From NCBI RefSeq assembly GCF_015040615.1, contig NZ_CP060402.1, positions 2,914,001 through 2,978,000 on the forward strand: a stretch of 64,000 nt of DNA. Direction: 5' to 3'. A program made the position numbers and the translations under genes. The notes beneath the pieces were generated by a model. The model was not told where the DNA came from. It did no database searches and worked only from the letters and a program-made list of their open reading frames with translations. This DNA is from Microbacterium sp. YJN-G (lineage in GTDB: Bacteria > Actinomycetota > Actinomycetes > Actinomycetales > Microbacteriaceae). Shown piece after piece: positions 1-9,205 of this stretch. Within the stretch, counting starts at the first letter, position 1. Each line of letters begins with the position of its first letter.

Positions 1-242
1 CCGATCTCGGCATCCGTGGGTGCGTTGATCTTCAGCACCACCGGGCTCGCCCAGGCATCCGCGGCGGCGACGATCTGCGCGCCCGCGTCACGGTACTCGT
101 CGTCGGGGTACGACGAGCGCGCTCCGGCGCCTTGTTCGACGGCCACCTCGTAGCCGAGCTTGAGCAGGGTCTGCACGGTGTCCGGCGTCGCGGCGACCCG
201 CGCCTCGTCCGGCCCTTCCCGCACGATTCCGATCTGCGTCAT
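1..242 (-). CDS. pntA: NAD(P) transhydrogenase subunit alpha, N-terminal part (cut by window edge)
   Basis: The visible first 80 or so residues begin MTQIGIVREGPDEARVAATP and continue into a LKLGYEVAVEQGAG segment. This is the opening of the alanine dehydrogenase/PNT N-terminal domain as found in the alpha subunit of the proton-translocating transhydrogenase, which exchanges hydride between NADH and NADP+ at the membrane. The rest, including the NAD-binding domain, lies outside the window. Alanine dehydrogenase shares this fold, but the REGPDEARVAATP spacing fits PntA better. The start is the only ATG in frame near the homology start. No partner subunit can be seen. Confidence 0.8.
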   Translation of the reverse strand, partial: MTQIGIVREGPDEARVAATPDTVQTLLKLGYEVAVEQGAGARSSYPDDEYRDAGAQIVAAADAWASPVVLKINAPTDAEI

Positions 243-377
243 CGCGATCCTTCCATCGACATTCATCTCAACGTCTGCTGCGCTCACACTACTGACGGGC
301 CATGAAGGAACAGCGCGATATCAGGGTTCGTGACTATTAAACTTCCCGGGTTCTTTACGAAACGGAAAATCGCCCGC

Positions 378-2051
378 TCAGCGGCCCGACACCTGGCCGA
401 ACAGCTTCGCGATCGGCGCGATGATCAGCGGGCGCGCGGCGAACCAGGCTCCGGCGATCACGGCGATGGCGAGCACGAACACCCAGAATCCGGTCCAGAC
501 ATCCGCGTACGCGATGCCGTCGACCGAACCCTGCGCCGCGAACATGTGGTTCAGGTTGCGCAGCATCCCCGTGAGCATGACCAGCGCGACGTGCACGATG
601 ATGAACGCGACGAAGTACAGCATCACCGGGAAGTGCAGCGCACGCGCCCAGTCGAGCGGGTAGGCCTTCGACAGCTTCTCGGCCTTCTTCGGCCACATCC
701 CCGACATGCGGAAGCCGGTGACAGCAGCGAGCGGGGCCGCGATGAACACGGTCGTGAAGTAGGCCAGCTGCTGCAGGCTGTTGTAGTTCACCCAGCCGTT
801 CTCGGTCGGCCAGTCGAACGAGACGTACTGCAGCGCGGCCGACAGCGCGTTCGGGAACACCTCCCAGCTGGTGGGCACGATGCGCACCCAGTGGCCGGTG
901 ACGATGATCAGCACGACGAAGATCACGCCGTTGACGAGCCAGAGCACGTCGAGCGCCTGGTGGAACCAGATGGTCAGGCTGGTCTTACCCTTGGGGTTGC
1001 GCCGCGGCGTCCAGAACACCGTCGGACGCTTCTCGGTGCGCACGCGCAGGCCCGAGCGGATGATCAGCACCATCAGGAACATGTTGAAGAAGTGCTGCCA
1101 CCCGACCCACGGCGCGAAGCCGGGCTCGACCTCGATCGCCGGGTGGTACTCGCCGGGGAAGGCCGCCAGGAAGTCCTGCATGAACGACAGGCTCAGGAAC
1201 GCCCGCACGAGGAACACCCCGGCGACGGCCAGCAGGCCGAGGCCCGCGAGAGCGAGGAGACCGGCGATGGCCTGCGGCCAGGCCGGACGCAGCTTCGAGG
1301 GCTCACGCTCCGGCGTCGTGGCGTGGCGCGGCGCCCGGCCCGCCCACACGGTACGCGTGAACGGCAGCGGTGCGGAGACGTCGGTCCCGGTGGATGCCAC
1401 GACCCCGGCGGTCTGCGCAGCGGCCGGCACGGCCTGCTGCTGCGCGGTCTCGGCGGGTGCGACCTCGGCGGGTGCGACCTCTGCGGGCGCGGTCGGCACG
1501 GTCACACGGGCAGCACCGGCGGGCGGCCACGGCTCGCCTCCGGCGACGCGCGGCAGTCCGCGGCGCAGGGCCGCACCGTCCGCCGTCTCGGTGGCGGGGG
1601 CGACGGATGCGGCAGCCGCGGTGGGCTGCGCGGTCCGGGTCTGCACGGCAGCGGATGCCGGAGCCTGAGCAGCCTGCTGCGTGGGAGCAGCGGCCGGTGC
1701 AACGGCATCCGCCACTGCGGCGGGAGCGGCCGTCGTCGCGGGAGGCCACGGCTCGCCGCCGGCGACCCGCGGCAGTCCGCGACGCAGCGCGGCGGGCGCC
1801 CCGGCAACCGGCGCGGCCGGAGCCGCGGTGGGCTCAGCGGATGCAACGGGCGTCGCGGATGCAGCAGGCGACGTCGTCTCGGCGGCCACCGCAACGTCAG
1901 CGGGCGCAGCATCGGCCGCGTCAGCAGGCACGGCTGCCGCAACGGCATCCGCCTCCACCTCGATCGCCGGGGGCCAGGGCTCGCCGCCCTTCACCCGCGG
2001 CAGGCCGCGGCGCAGCGTCGTGGGTCCCTGTCCAGGTCGAAGGGCGGCCAT
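378..2051 (-). CDS. b-type (cytochrome b561-like) membrane protein with repeat-bearing N-terminal tail, ETF-linked
   Basis: 557 residues in two parts. Residues 1 to about 255 are a low-complexity Ala/Pro tail with three near-identical [16 protein letters not shown] peptides at about 13-28, 89-104 and 162-177. Residues 260-545 carry about six membrane segments with histidines placed as in di-haem b cytochromes: GWQHFF near 320, WFHQAL near 364, GHWVR near 388, ALHF near 473 and IIVHV near 487. It follows etfA by 2 bp and is the third gene of etfB-etfA-cyt b. By family knowledge the core passes electrons to or from quinone; that it takes them from the ETF is inferred from the operon. No FeS or ETF:quinone oxidoreductase domain is visible. 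The membrane and b-type assignment is firm, the partner is not. Confidence 0.75.
   Translation of the reverse strand: MAALRPGQGPTTLRRGLPRVKGGEPWPPAIEVEADAVAAAVPADAADAAPADVAVAAETTSPAASATPVASAEPTAAPAAPVAGAPAALRRGLPRVAGGEPWPPATTAAPAAVADAVAPAAAPTQQAAQAPASAAVQTRTAQPTAAAASVAPATETADGAALRRGLPRVAGGEPWPPAGAARVTVPTAPAEVAPAEVAPAETAQQQAVPAAAQTAGVVASTGTDVSAPLPFTRTVWAGRAPRHATTPEREPSKLRPAWPQAIAGLLALAGLGLLAVAGVFLVRAFLSLSFMQDFLAAFPGEYHPAIEVEPGFAPWVGWQHFFNMFLMVLIIRSGLRVRTEKRPTVFWTPRRNPKGKTSLTIWFHQALDVLWLVNGVIFVVLIIVTGHWVRIVPTSWEVFPNALSAALQYVSFDWPTENGWVNYNSLQQLAYFTTVFIAAPLAAVTGFRMSGMWPKKAEKLSKAYPLDWARALHFPVMLYFVAFIIVHVALVMLTGMLRNLNHMFAAQGSVDGIAYADVWTGFWVFVLAIAVIAGAWFAARPLIIAPIAKLFGQVSGR
1521..2015 (-). repeat. 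Three coding repeats for the peptide [16 protein letters not shown]
   Basis: Three 48-bp units at 1968-2015, 1740-1787 and 1521-1568 encode the same peptide with one variable residue (K, A, A). The spacers are about 60 and 57 residues of Ala/Pro/Thr-rich sequence with no similarity to each other. Conserved peptides inside unconserved disordered linkers look like short docking motifs; no function can be read from the sequence. Confidence 0.85.
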
Positions 2052-2053
2052 GA

Positions 2054-3043
2054 CTACTTCTTCCGCGCTTCGAGCGCCTCGATCAGCTGCGGCACGATGG
2101 TGAACACGTCTCCTACGATGCCGAAGTCGGCGACGTCGAAGATGGGTGCCTCGCCGTCTTTATTGATCGCGATGATCGTCTTCGCGGTCTGCATGCCCGC
2201 GCGGTGCTGGATGGCGCCCGAGATTCCGAGCGCGATGTACAGCTGCGGCGACACCGAGACCCCGGTCTGGCCGACCTGGTGGGCGTAGGGGATGTAGCCG
2301 GCGTCCACGGCGGCGCGCGAGGCGCCCACTGCCGCCCCGAGCACATCGGCGAGCTGCTCGACGAGCACGAACTGCTCCTTCGAGCCGAGCCCGCGCCCGC
2401 CCGACACGACCCGCGCGGCACCGCGCAGCTCGGGGCGTGACGAGGTCTTCTCGACCGCGGCGATCTCGCCCGCGGTCGCGGCGACGGCACCGGATGCCGT
2501 GACCTCGAGCTGCTCGACGGCGGGCGTCGCCGCCTCGGCGCGTGCGTCGACCGCACCCTGGCGGATCGTGATGACCGGGGCGCCGAAGGTGGGCGCCGAG
2601 TCGGTCAGGTACGAGCCGCCGTAGACCGAGTGGTGCGCGACCACGCCCTCGTCGTCGCGCGAGACGCCGATGGCGTCCACCGACAGCGCGAGCTTCTCGC
2701 GCACCGCGAAGCGGCCGGCGACATCGCGCCCGGCGATGGAGTTCGAGATGAGCACGGCATCCGGCTGCACCTGGCGGTACGCGGCCTGCAGCGCGTCGAC
2801 GGCGGGGACCGTCAGGGCGCCCGCGTCGCCGGCTGCCGTGAGCACGACCTGGGCTCCGGCCGCGGCCGCGGCATCCGTCGCGTCCTGGCCGCCGCCGACG
2901 ATCAGCGCGACCGGGGCGCCGATGGTCGAGGCGGCGCCGATGAGGGCGGCGGTGCTGCTGGCTGCGGCGCCGTTCGGGTCGACGTCGACGAGGACGAGGA
3001 TCGGCTTCTCGGGGTATCCCCCATTGACACCAGCCATGGTCAC
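2054..3043 (-). CDS. etfA: Electron transfer flavoprotein, alpha subunit
   Basis: EtfA binds FAD and carries electrons from acyl-CoA dehydrogenases and similar flavoenzymes to the respiratory chain. The protein has the adenine-nucleotide hydrolase-like N-terminal domain and, from about residue 200, the FAD domain with [22 protein letters not shown] and the family signature [11 protein letters not shown], then IIAINKD. Length 329 is normal. A GTG start overlaps the etfB stop as GTGA; an ATG two codons downstream (3037) is equally possible. The acyl-CoA dehydrogenase at 9202-10395 is a plausible electron donor. Confidence 0.95.
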   Translation of the reverse strand: MTMAGVNGGYPEKPILVLVDVDPNGAAASSTAALIGAASTIGAPVALIVGGGQDATDAAAAAGAQVVLTAAGDAGALTVPAVDALQAAYRQVQPDAVLISNSIAGRDVAGRFAVREKLALSVDAIGVSRDDEGVVAHHSVYGGSYLTDSAPTFGAPVITIRQGAVDARAEAATPAVEQLEVTASGAVAATAGEIAAVEKTSSRPELRGAARVVSGGRGLGSKEQFVLVEQLADVLGAAVGASRAAVDAGYIPYAHQVGQTGVSVSPQLYIALGISGAIQHRAGMQTAKTIIAINKDGEAPIFDVADFGIVGDVFTIVPQLIEALEARKK

Positions 3044-3816
3044 ACCAGCCTGTTCTGCGCGAGGAACTCGACGAGCTGGGCGACGGCGTCGCCCTCGTCG
3101 GTGATCTTGACACCGGCCGCGCGCGGCGGCTTCTCCGACACGGTCGTCATGATCGTGTGGGGGGCGTCGGCCGGGTCAGCCGAGACGCCGAGGTCGGCGA
3201 GCGAGAGCACCTCGAGGGGCTTCTTCTTCGCCGCCATGATGCCCTTGAAGTTGGGGAAGCGCGCGTCGGGCAGCGCCTCGGTGATCGAGATGACCGCCGG
3301 GTAGGCCGCCGACACCGGCTGCGTGCCGGCGTCGCCGGTGCGGGTGCCGCTGACCTGGTCGGCGCCGATCTCGACGGCGCTGAGCGCGGTGGCCTGCGCG
3401 AAGCCCAGGTGCTCGGCGAGCATCGCGGGGATCACGCCGCCCGAGCCGTCGGTGGAGAGGTTGCCGGTGATGACCAGATCCGCCTCGCCGCGGCGGATCG
3501 CCGCCGCGAGCACCTCGGCGGTGAGGCTGAGGTCGGCGCCGCGCAGCGCGTCGTCGACGATGTGCACGGCGGATCCCGCGCCGATCGCGAGAGCGCGGCG
3601 GACGGATGCCGTGGCCGACTCGGGCGACATCGACAGCGCGACGACCTCGGTGCCCGGGTTCTTGTCGGCGTAGGACAGCGCGACCTCCAGGGCGCGCTCG
3701 GTGATCTCGTCGAGCACCACCTCACCGGCACCGCGATCGGCCAGACCGGTCTCCAGATCGAGTTTGCGGTCGCCGTAGGTGTCGGGAACTTCCTTCACCA
3801 GCACGTAGATCTTCAT
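3040..3816 (-). CDS. etfB: Electron transfer flavoprotein, beta subunit
   Basis: EtfB pairs with EtfA and binds AMP. The sequence opens [20 protein letters not shown] and keeps the family features [32 protein letters not shown] and [16 protein letters not shown]; 258 residues is the usual length. It is the first gene of a tight operon with etfA and the b-type cytochrome. The 245-bp gap to the divergent MarR gene must hold its promoter and includes a candidate operator. Confidence 0.95.
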   Translation of the reverse strand: MKIYVLVKEVPDTYGDRKLDLETGLADRGAGEVVLDEITERALEVALSYADKNPGTEVVALSMSPESATASVRRALAIGAGSAVHIVDDALRGADLSLTAEVLAAAIRRGEADLVITGNLSTDGSGGVIPAMLAEHLGFAQATALSAVEIGADQVSGTRTGDAGTQPVSAAYPAVISITEALPDARFPNFKGIMAAKKKPLEVLSLADLGVSADPADAPHTIMTTVSEKPPRAAGVKITDEGDAVAQLVEFLAQNRLV

Positions 3817-3864
3817 CGAGCCTCCTCACGCCGATCTCGATTCTAACCATGCCCACCACCCATA

Positions 3865-3880
3865 CCAAACGCTTGCTTGG
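3865..3880. promoter_or_regulatory. Candidate operator between etfB and the MarR gene
   Basis: CCAAACGCTTGCTTGG is an imperfect inverted repeat: CCAA/TTGG ends, with 5 of 8 positions matching per half. It lies just upstream of etfB in the gap shared with the divergent MarR-family gene. The placement suggests control of etfBA and possibly autoregulation. The match is modest and no site has been shown. Confidence 0.35.
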
Positions 3881-4061
3881 GGAAGATTGAACGAACCGCA
3901 CAACCGGTCCGCGCTTGCGTCGGATCGGGCCGTCGGATGCCTACAGCGGGCTGTTCACAAGCCGTCACGAAAGGCTGCTCGTGAGCCGTCATCCGGGCCC
4001 GCCCGAGAGGCTCGACCGCTGGTCGCGAGCCCTCGCGCGGACGAGCCGATAACGTGGATCC

Positions 4062-4598
4062 ATGGCACGCCCTCGTCCCCTGTCGATCGATCCGCTCGCC
4101 GAAGCCAAGCGGCAGTGGCTCGCCCACGGCTGGACGGATGCCGCAGACGGCATGGCCGTCGTCACTTCCGTGATGCGCGCCCAGCAGCTGCTGCTGGCCC
4201 GGGTCGAGGCCACGCTGAAGCCGTTCGGCGTGACCTTCGCCCGCTACGAGGTGCTGCGCCTGCTGGCGTTCAGCCGCTCGGGCACTCTGCCGCTGTCGAG
4301 CGTTGTGGCCCGCCTGCAAGTGCACGCCACCAGCGTCACGAGCACGGCCGAGCGCCTGGTGCGCGACGGCTTCGTGCTGCGCGAGCCGCACCCGCACGAC
4401 GGACGCGCCGCCCTGCTCACGCTCACCGAATCGGGGCGCGACCTGGTCGAGCGGGCCACGCTCGCGCTGAACACCGATGTGTTCCGCAGCCCGGGGCTGG
4501 ACTCCGAGGACGCGAGCGCCCTGGTGGGCATCGTCGCGCGGCTGCGCAAGAACGCCGGCGACTTCACCGACCCGCGCCCGGTTCCCGACCCGCTCTGA
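4062..4598 (+). CDS. MarR-family transcriptional regulator
   Basis: 178 residues with a winged helix at about 60-130: FARYEVLRLLAF, then the recognition-helix region LQVHATSVTSTAERLVRDGFVLRE and the wing HDGRAALLTLTESG, all typical of MarR proteins. These dimers usually bind palindromes near their own gene and release on binding a small ligand, often an aromatic acid or acyl-CoA. It is divergent from etfB-etfA-cytochrome, so the likely target is that operon. The ligand is not predictable. Confidence 0.9.
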   Translation: MARPRPLSIDPLAEAKRQWLAHGWTDAADGMAVVTSVMRAQQLLLARVEATLKPFGVTFARYEVLRLLAFSRSGTLPLSSVVARLQVHATSVTSTAERLVRDGFVLREPHPHDGRAALLTLTESGRDLVERATLALNTDVFRSPGLDSEDASALVGIVARLRKNAGDFTDPRPVPDPL

Positions 4599-4626
4599 TC
4601 CGGCCGGCCGCGCGCGGCACCGCCGT

Positions 4627-5367
4627 TCAGACGATGTCGAGCCGCACGTGCGAGACCGGATCCAGCCCGCTGACCGTCACCCAGCCCTCGGCGAGGAAGG
4701 CGGCGTCCGTGCCGGGCTCGGGGGCGTTGGGCAGATCTTCGACGGCGAGGCGGATGTCATGCTCGTCCTGCTGGGTGAGCGTGGTCTGCACGATACCGAA
4801 CGGCGCCAGTTCCGCCTCGACCACCCCGCGGTGCTCGCCGCTGTTGGGCACGTTGACGTTGATGACGGTACCGCGCGGATGCCGCAGCAGGCCGGGCACG
4901 AGATCTGCGGCCGCCTCGGCGGCGGCATCCCAGCGGAATTCCGAGGGGTGCAGTCCGACATCCAGCGACACCGCCACACCCCAGGCGCCGTTCAGGCCGC
5001 CGGTGAGTGCCGCGCCCACTGTGCCGGAGTGCAGGATCGCCCGCCCGACATTGGCACCGTGGTTGACGCCGGATGCCACCACGTCGGTCGGGTCGCCGAA
5101 GGCGCCGCGCGCGGCGATCAGGGCGATCAGGCCGGGTCCGCCGTGCACGGCGAAGGTGGGCACCGACTCCAGCCCCTCGAGGGTGCGACGCTCGACGGCG
5201 ATGCGGCCGCCGTCATCCTCGGCCATGATCGAGGCGCTCGAACCGGACGACTGCGTGACCGGGGCGGCGATCACGACCTCCATGCCGCGCTCCAGCAGCG
5301 TCACCGCCAGGGCGTGCAGCCCGGGCGACTCGATGCCGTCGTCGTTGGTGACCAGCACGCGGGTCAT
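4627..5367 (-). CDS. surE: 5'/3'-nucleotidase SurE
   Basis: The N-terminus MTRVLVTNDDGIESPGL carries the TNDDG metal-binding signature of SurE, a cytosolic divalent-metal phosphatase acting on nucleoside monophosphates. APVTQSSGSSASI and ASGVNHGANVG are further family blocks, and 246 residues is normal. The start overlaps the stop of the upstream PfkB kinase by 4 bp, so the two are translationally coupled. That link between a nucleotidase and a sugar or nucleoside kinase hints at nucleoside salvage or housecleaning. Confidence 0.92.
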   Translation of the reverse strand: MTRVLVTNDDGIESPGLHALAVTLLERGMEVVIAAPVTQSSGSSASIMAEDDGGRIAVERRTLEGLESVPTFAVHGGPGLIALIAARGAFGDPTDVVASGVNHGANVGRAILHSGTVGAALTGGLNGAWGVAVSLDVGLHPSEFRWDAAAEAAADLVPGLLRHPRGTVINVNVPNSGEHRGVVEAELAPFGIVQTTLTQQDEHDIRLAVEDLPNAPEPGTDAAFLAEGWVTVSGLDPVSHVRLDIV

Positions 5368-6353
5368 GCTTCCCCCTCCGTGTCGGCCAGGGCGGCGAGT
5401 CCGTCGGGGCTGACCCCCTCGCTCGCACCGGAATCCTCCTTCACGGGGCGGATGCGCACCCTCTCGCGCAGCTCGGCGATCGCCTCGGCCTCGCCGGTGC
5501 CCAGTCCGTGCCGGGTGACGTTGAGAGCGCCGGCGGCAGCGCCCAGGGTGATGGCGGTCCGTGCACTGTCGCCGCGGACGAGCCCCGCGACGACGCCCGC
5601 GGTGAGCGAGTCGCCGGCGCCGCGGCTGTCGGCCACCTCGAGCTTGGGAGGGGTCACCTCGAGCAGCCCCTCCTCGTCGAGCAGCAGCAGCGGCTCCTCG
5701 GCACGCGTCACGATCACGGTGCGGGCGCCGCGGTGGTGGAATGCGGCCATCGCGCGGGCCACCGAGCGCGGCGAGTCATCGGTCAGACCGTGGTGGCGCA
5801 GCTCTTCGTCGCTGATCTTGAGGACGTCCACACCGCCTTCGAGTGCGGCATCCAGTCGCTCGCCGGCAAGGTCGACGACGACCGTGCACCCCGCTTCACG
5901 CAGGTCGGCGGCCAGACGCCGATACGTGTCCGCCGGCAGCGACTCGTCGTCGGCCGGCCCGCTGAGGATGACGATGCCCGACCGCATCCCCTCCCGGATC
6001 ACCGCGCCGTACAGCTCGTCGAGATCGTGCCGGTCGAGCGGATCGCCGGTCTCCTCCCCCACCGTGACCCGTTCGCCACCCCGGCGGTCCTGCACGTACG
6101 CCGACCCACGCCCTCGGCGCTCGACGGCGACGACCTCGACGGCGTCGTCGGCGAGCAGGTGGCGGATCACCTGGCCGGCCTCCCCAGCCAGGGTGCAGCA
6201 CATCGTCACGGAGATGCCCAGGCGGTGCAGCATCCGCGCCTGCCACACCCCCTGCCCTCCGGCGTGCAGGTGGATCTCGTCGGCATCGTCGGCCGCGCTC
6301 TCCAGCGTCACCGTCAGGGTGGGCGAAGGCGCGAAGATCGTCACGTCGCTCAT
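5364..6353 (-). CDS. PfkB-family carbohydrate kinase
   Basis: 329 residues starting MSDVTIFAPSPTLTVTLE. It has the PfkB N-terminal glycine pair HAGGQGVWQAR and the C-terminal signature with the catalytic Asp, DSRGAGDSLTAGVVAGL. The opening resembles 1-phosphofructokinase-type members, but the substrate cannot be fixed. I chose the ATG at 6353; the frame stays open 43 codons further upstream but that part shows no family similarity and would cover the promoter shared with the divergent gene. surE follows with a 4-bp overlap. Confidence 0.85.
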   Translation of the reverse strand: MSDVTIFAPSPTLTVTLESAADDADEIHLHAGGQGVWQARMLHRLGISVTMCCTLAGEAGQVIRHLLADDAVEVVAVERRGRGSAYVQDRRGGERVTVGEETGDPLDRHDLDELYGAVIREGMRSGIVILSGPADDESLPADTYRRLAADLREAGCTVVVDLAGERLDAALEGGVDVLKISDEELRHHGLTDDSPRSVARAMAAFHHRGARTVIVTRAEEPLLLLDEEGLLEVTPPKLEVADSRGAGDSLTAGVVAGLVRGDSARTAITLGAAAGALNVTRHGLGTGEAEAIAELRERVRIRPVKEDSGASEGVSPDGLAALADTEGEA

Positions 6354-6461
6354 GCCGGCGACGATAGCCGGATGCCGTGGCGCGACGGGAGGGCCTTGCG
6401 GCATCCGCGCCGCGACGTTAGACCCATCCCGCCGCTGGGGACCTGTCATAGGATGACCGCC

Positions 6462-6905
6462 ATGAGCGAACTGCGACTGCACACCACTCTTCAGCCGATG
6501 GGTCCGGCCGGGGCGATCGTGCTCGACGACGATCAGGTCGCCGCGCTGAGCAGCGCCAAGGCCTTCCCGGTTCTGGTCACCATCGGCGGGCGCACCGCGC
6601 AGCTGCGGCTGGCGCGGATGGGCGGGCAGAACCTGATCGGGTTCAGCAAGGCCGTGCGGGCAGAGATGGGCGTCGAGCTCGGTGACGAGTTCGACGCGGT
6701 GATCGCACCGGATGCCGCCGAGCGCACCGTCGAGATCCCCGAGGAGCTGGCGACGGCGCTGGAATCGGATGCCGGGGCGAAGGCCGCCTTCGACGCGCTC
6801 GCGTACTCGCGCCGCAAGGAGATCGCCCGCTCGATCGCCGAAGCGAAGCAGGACGCCACCCGCGAGCGCCGCCTCGCCAAGGCACTCGCCGACCTCCGCG
6901 CCTGA
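6462..6905 (+). CDS. YdeI/OmpD-associated family protein with DUF1905 domain
   Basis: 147 residues. The N-terminal half (LHTTLQPMGPAGAIVLDDD, then FPVLVTIGGRTAQLRLARMGG) fits the small beta-barrel DUF1905. The C-terminal part (VEIPEELATALESDAGAKAAFDALAYSRRKEIARSI) is the helical YdeI/OmdA segment with the conserved S-R-R-K-E. The biochemical role is unknown. ATG 6462 is preferred; an in-frame ATG at 6453 is an alternative. It is divergent from the PfkB gene and convergent with the next gene. Confidence 0.85.
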   Translation: MSELRLHTTLQPMGPAGAIVLDDDQVAALSSAKAFPVLVTIGGRTAQLRLARMGGQNLIGFSKAVRAEMGVELGDEFDAVIAPDAAERTVEIPEELATALESDAGAKAAFDALAYSRRKEIARSIAEAKQDATRERRLAKALADLRA

Positions 6906-6922
6906 CCCACGGCTCGCTCGGC

Positions 6923-7372
6923 TCAGTCGCCGTCGTAGACGTAGCGGTCGAAGCGCGGGGGCACCTGCATCCGCTGCCAGGCGAGCTCCTCGTCGCGGCG
7001 CGACCGGTCGCCGGGGAACGCCTTAGCCGTGTAGCGCGGCACCTGGCGGGCGTGCCCGGCCATGTGCGCGACGGCCGCGGCCTGCCCGCACACACGTGCC
7101 GCGGCGAGCGCTGACGGGTCGTCCGCCTCGCGGGCGGCGGCATGGCAGGCGAACGCCTTCTCGCGCACGTCCTCGATGCTCAGCTCGCCGCGCATGAAGG
7201 CCTGCGCGGCATCCAGCGCCTCGCGCGGACGCGGATCGTCTGGACGCTCGGCGAGGAAGAGCGGCAGCATCCGCTCGGCGCAGGCGACCGTCCACTCCAC
7301 GAGCTCGCGACGATCCTCCTCCGACAGGGTCAGATCGGCGTCGTCCGGGAGCACTTCGATCACGCCGCTCAT
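6923..7372 (-). CDS. Imm5-like 'putative immunity protein' domain protein
   Basis: 149 residues, cytosolic. The pattern [36 protein letters not shown], then a helix rich in small residues ([18 protein letters not shown]) matches the domain annotated as a putative immunity protein (Imm5 type). No toxin gene is nearby. Instead its start overlaps the enoyl-CoA hydratase stop by 4 bp, so here it behaves as a coupled metabolic neighbour. The immunity label should be treated as a family name only. Confidence 0.7.
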   Translation of the reverse strand: MSGVIEVLPDDADLTLSEEDRRELVEWTVACAERMLPLFLAERPDDPRPREALDAAQAFMRGELSIEDVREKAFACHAAAREADDPSALAAARVCGQAAAVAHMAGHARQVPRYTAKAFPGDRSRRDEELAWQRMQVPPRFDRYVYDGD

Positions 7373-8145
7373 CGGTTCTGGAAGTGAGGGGGGCGCTTCT
7401 CACGGAAAGCGGCCATCCCCTCCTTCTGGTCTGCGGTGTCGAACAGCGCCGCGAAGGCCCGCTTCTCGACGGCGAGGCCGTCTTCGAGGCTGGTCTCCAT
7501 CGCGGCATCCAGGGTCGCCTTCGCCGCGTACAGCGAGGGCAGCGACTTCGAGGCGATGGCCTCGGCCAGCGTCGTGGCCTCGTCGAGCAGGTCGGATGCC
7601 GGCACCACACGCGAGACGAGCCCGATGCGCTCGGCCTCGTCGGCCTTGATCAGCCGGCCCGACAGCACCAGCTCGGCAGCCTTGTAGTACCCGACGGCGC
7701 GGATCAGCCGCTGCGTCCCGCCCATCCCGGGGATGACGCCGAGGTTGATCTCGGGCTGGCCGAAGACGGCCGTGTCGGCGGCGAGGATGATGTCGCACAT
7801 CATCGCCAGCTCGCATCCGCCGCCCAGGGCGTAGCCCGACACCGCGGCGATCACGGGGGTGCGCACAGCGGCGAAGCGGGTCCACGCGCCGAAGTGGTCG
7901 GTGTCGAGCATCTCGGCGCCGGTCTTCGACTCCATCTCCTTGATGTCGGCGCCGGCGGCGAACGCCTTCTCCGACCCGGTGACCACGATCGCGCCGATTC
8001 CCTCGTCGGCGTCGAAGGCGGATGCCGCGGCCGTGATCTCCTCGGAGACCAGGCTGTTCAGTGCATTCAGCGCCTGCGGTCTGTTGAGGGTGATCCAGCC
8101 CACCCGTCCTCGCTGTTCGACGAGGATCGTCTCGTATTCGACCAT
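7369..8145 (-). CDS. Enoyl-CoA hydratase/isomerase family protein (crotonase)
   Basis: 258 residues. Crotonase features are [13 protein letters not shown], the oxyanion-hole segments [10 protein letters not shown] and [20 protein letters not shown], and the catalytic-Glu region [20 protein letters not shown]. It probably hydrates short enoyl-CoA thioesters such as methacrylyl-CoA or crotonyl-CoA. The valine-degradation operon just upstream, which lacks its own hydratase, supports methacrylyl-CoA. ATG 8145 is chosen since the 20 upstream codons are unlike the family. Confidence 0.9.
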   Translation of the reverse strand: MVEYETILVEQRGRVGWITLNRPQALNALNSLVSEEITAAASAFDADEGIGAIVVTGSEKAFAAGADIKEMESKTGAEMLDTDHFGAWTRFAAVRTPVIAAVSGYALGGGCELAMMCDIILAADTAVFGQPEINLGVIPGMGGTQRLIRAVGYYKAAELVLSGRLIKADEAERIGLVSRVVPASDLLDEATTLAEAIASKSLPSLYAAKATLDAAMETSLEDGLAVEKRAFAALFDTADQKEGMAAFREKRPPHFQNR

Positions 8146-8232
8146 GTTCGCTCCCTCCGCCGCGACGCTGCGGCGCTTCCAGTATCCCAGGTGCTCCGGG
8201 CCCACGGCGCCGCCCCCTCGCCCCGCTCCCCT

Positions 8233-8297
8233 CCGTCTATATGGCGCGAAGTACCGGAATCAGGCCTGGATAGCGGCACTTGGTGACAAATAGACGG
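8233..8297. repeat. Extragenic palindrome (element 1) downstream of mmsB
   Basis: CCGTCTAT at 8233 is matched by ATAGACGG at 8290-8297. Inside lies a second imperfect hairpin, AAGTACCGGAATCAGG against CCTGGATAGCGGCACTT. It begins about 24 bp beyond the mmsB stop, with C-rich sequence on its left and a G-rich run on its right. It resembles, in plan but not in sequence, the elements at 18800, 31159, 32691 and 45220. A transcription-ending role is plausible. Confidence 0.6.
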
Positions 8298-8320
8298 GGG
8301 GAGAGTGGGGGTGGCGGGGG

Positions 8321-9205
8321 TCAGGATGCGTCGCGGATGTCGGTGATGATGCCGGAGAAGTCGCGGGTGGCACCGTCGCCGTGGGCGAAGGCTGCGTAGA
8401 TCTCCTGTGCGAGGCGGCCCATCCTGGCATCCGTGCCCGTCCCCTCGATGGCCTGCAGGGCGAGGCCGAGATCCTTGGCCATCAGGGCGCCGGCGAAGCC
8501 GGGCTGGTAGTCGCGGTTGGCGGGGCTGGTGGGCACGGGACCGGGCACCGGGCAGTTGGTGGTGAGCGCCCAGCACTGCCCGGATGCCTGTGAGACGACG
8601 TCGTACATGGCCTGGTGCTCCAGGCCCAGCCGCTCGGCGAGCACGAACGCCTCGGCGACCGCGATCTGCGAGATGCCGAGGATCATGTTGTTGCACACCT
8701 TCGCCGCCTGGCCGAGGCCGGGTCCGCCGCAGTGCACGATGCGCTTGCCCATGATCTCCAGCAGCGGCCTGGCGGCCTCGAAGTCGTCATCCGACCCGCC
8801 GACCATGAACGCCAGCGTGCCCGCCTCGGCGCCGACGACGCCGCCCGAGACGGGGGCGTCGACGTTGCGGTGGCCGGCGTCGATGGCCAGCTGGTGCGCG
8901 GTGCGCGCCTCGTCGACGGCGATGGTCGACGACTCGATGAACAGGGTCCCGGGTCTCGCGGCGGCCAGCAGCTCGTCCTGGTAGGCGGCGATCACGTGCC
9001 GGCCGGCGGGGAACATGGTGATCACGACCTCGGCATCCGTCACCGCCTCTGCACCGCCGGCGGCGACCGGGATGCCGGCGGCCTTCGCCGCGTCGATCGC
9101 GGCCGGCACGAGGTCGTAGCCGTGCACCTCGTGACCGGCCTTGACGAGGTTGACCGCCATGGGCAGGCCCATGTGCCCGAGGCCGAGGAATGCCACGCGG
9201 GTCAT
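8321..9205 (-). CDS. mmsB: 3-hydroxyisobutyrate dehydrogenase
   Basis: Catalyses NAD-dependent oxidation of 3-hydroxyisobutyrate to methylmalonate semialdehyde in valine breakdown. The N-terminus has the Rossmann signature FLGLGHMGLPMAVNLVKAGH. The substrate block DAPVSGGVVGAEAGTLAFMVG and the catalytic-Lys region GPGLGQAAKVCNNMILG are clear; 294 residues is standard. It overlaps the acyl-CoA dehydrogenase gene by 4 bp and is the last gene of mmsA-acd-mmsB. Confidence 0.93.
   Translation of the reverse strand: MTRVAFLGLGHMGLPMAVNLVKAGHEVHGYDLVPAAIDAAKAAGIPVAAGGAEAVTDAEVVITMFPAGRHVIAAYQDELLAAARPGTLFIESSTIAVDEARTAHQLAIDAGHRNVDAPVSGGVVGAEAGTLAFMVGGSDDDFEAARPLLEIMGKRIVHCGGPGLGQAAKVCNNMILGISQIAVAEAFVLAERLGLEHQAMYDVVSQASGQCWALTTNCPVPGPVPTSPANRDYQPGFAGALMAKDLGLALQAIEGTGTDARMGRLAQEIYAAFAHGDGATRDFSGIITDIRDAS

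Noticed and set aside
330..2288. 652-codon open frame on the plus strand
   Set aside because: Antisense to the cytochrome gene; its repeats are only the reverse reading of the cytochrome tail repeats.
6923..7372. Toxin-immunity system
   Set aside because: No toxin, polymorphic tip or secretion gene nearby; the gene is coupled to a crotonase.
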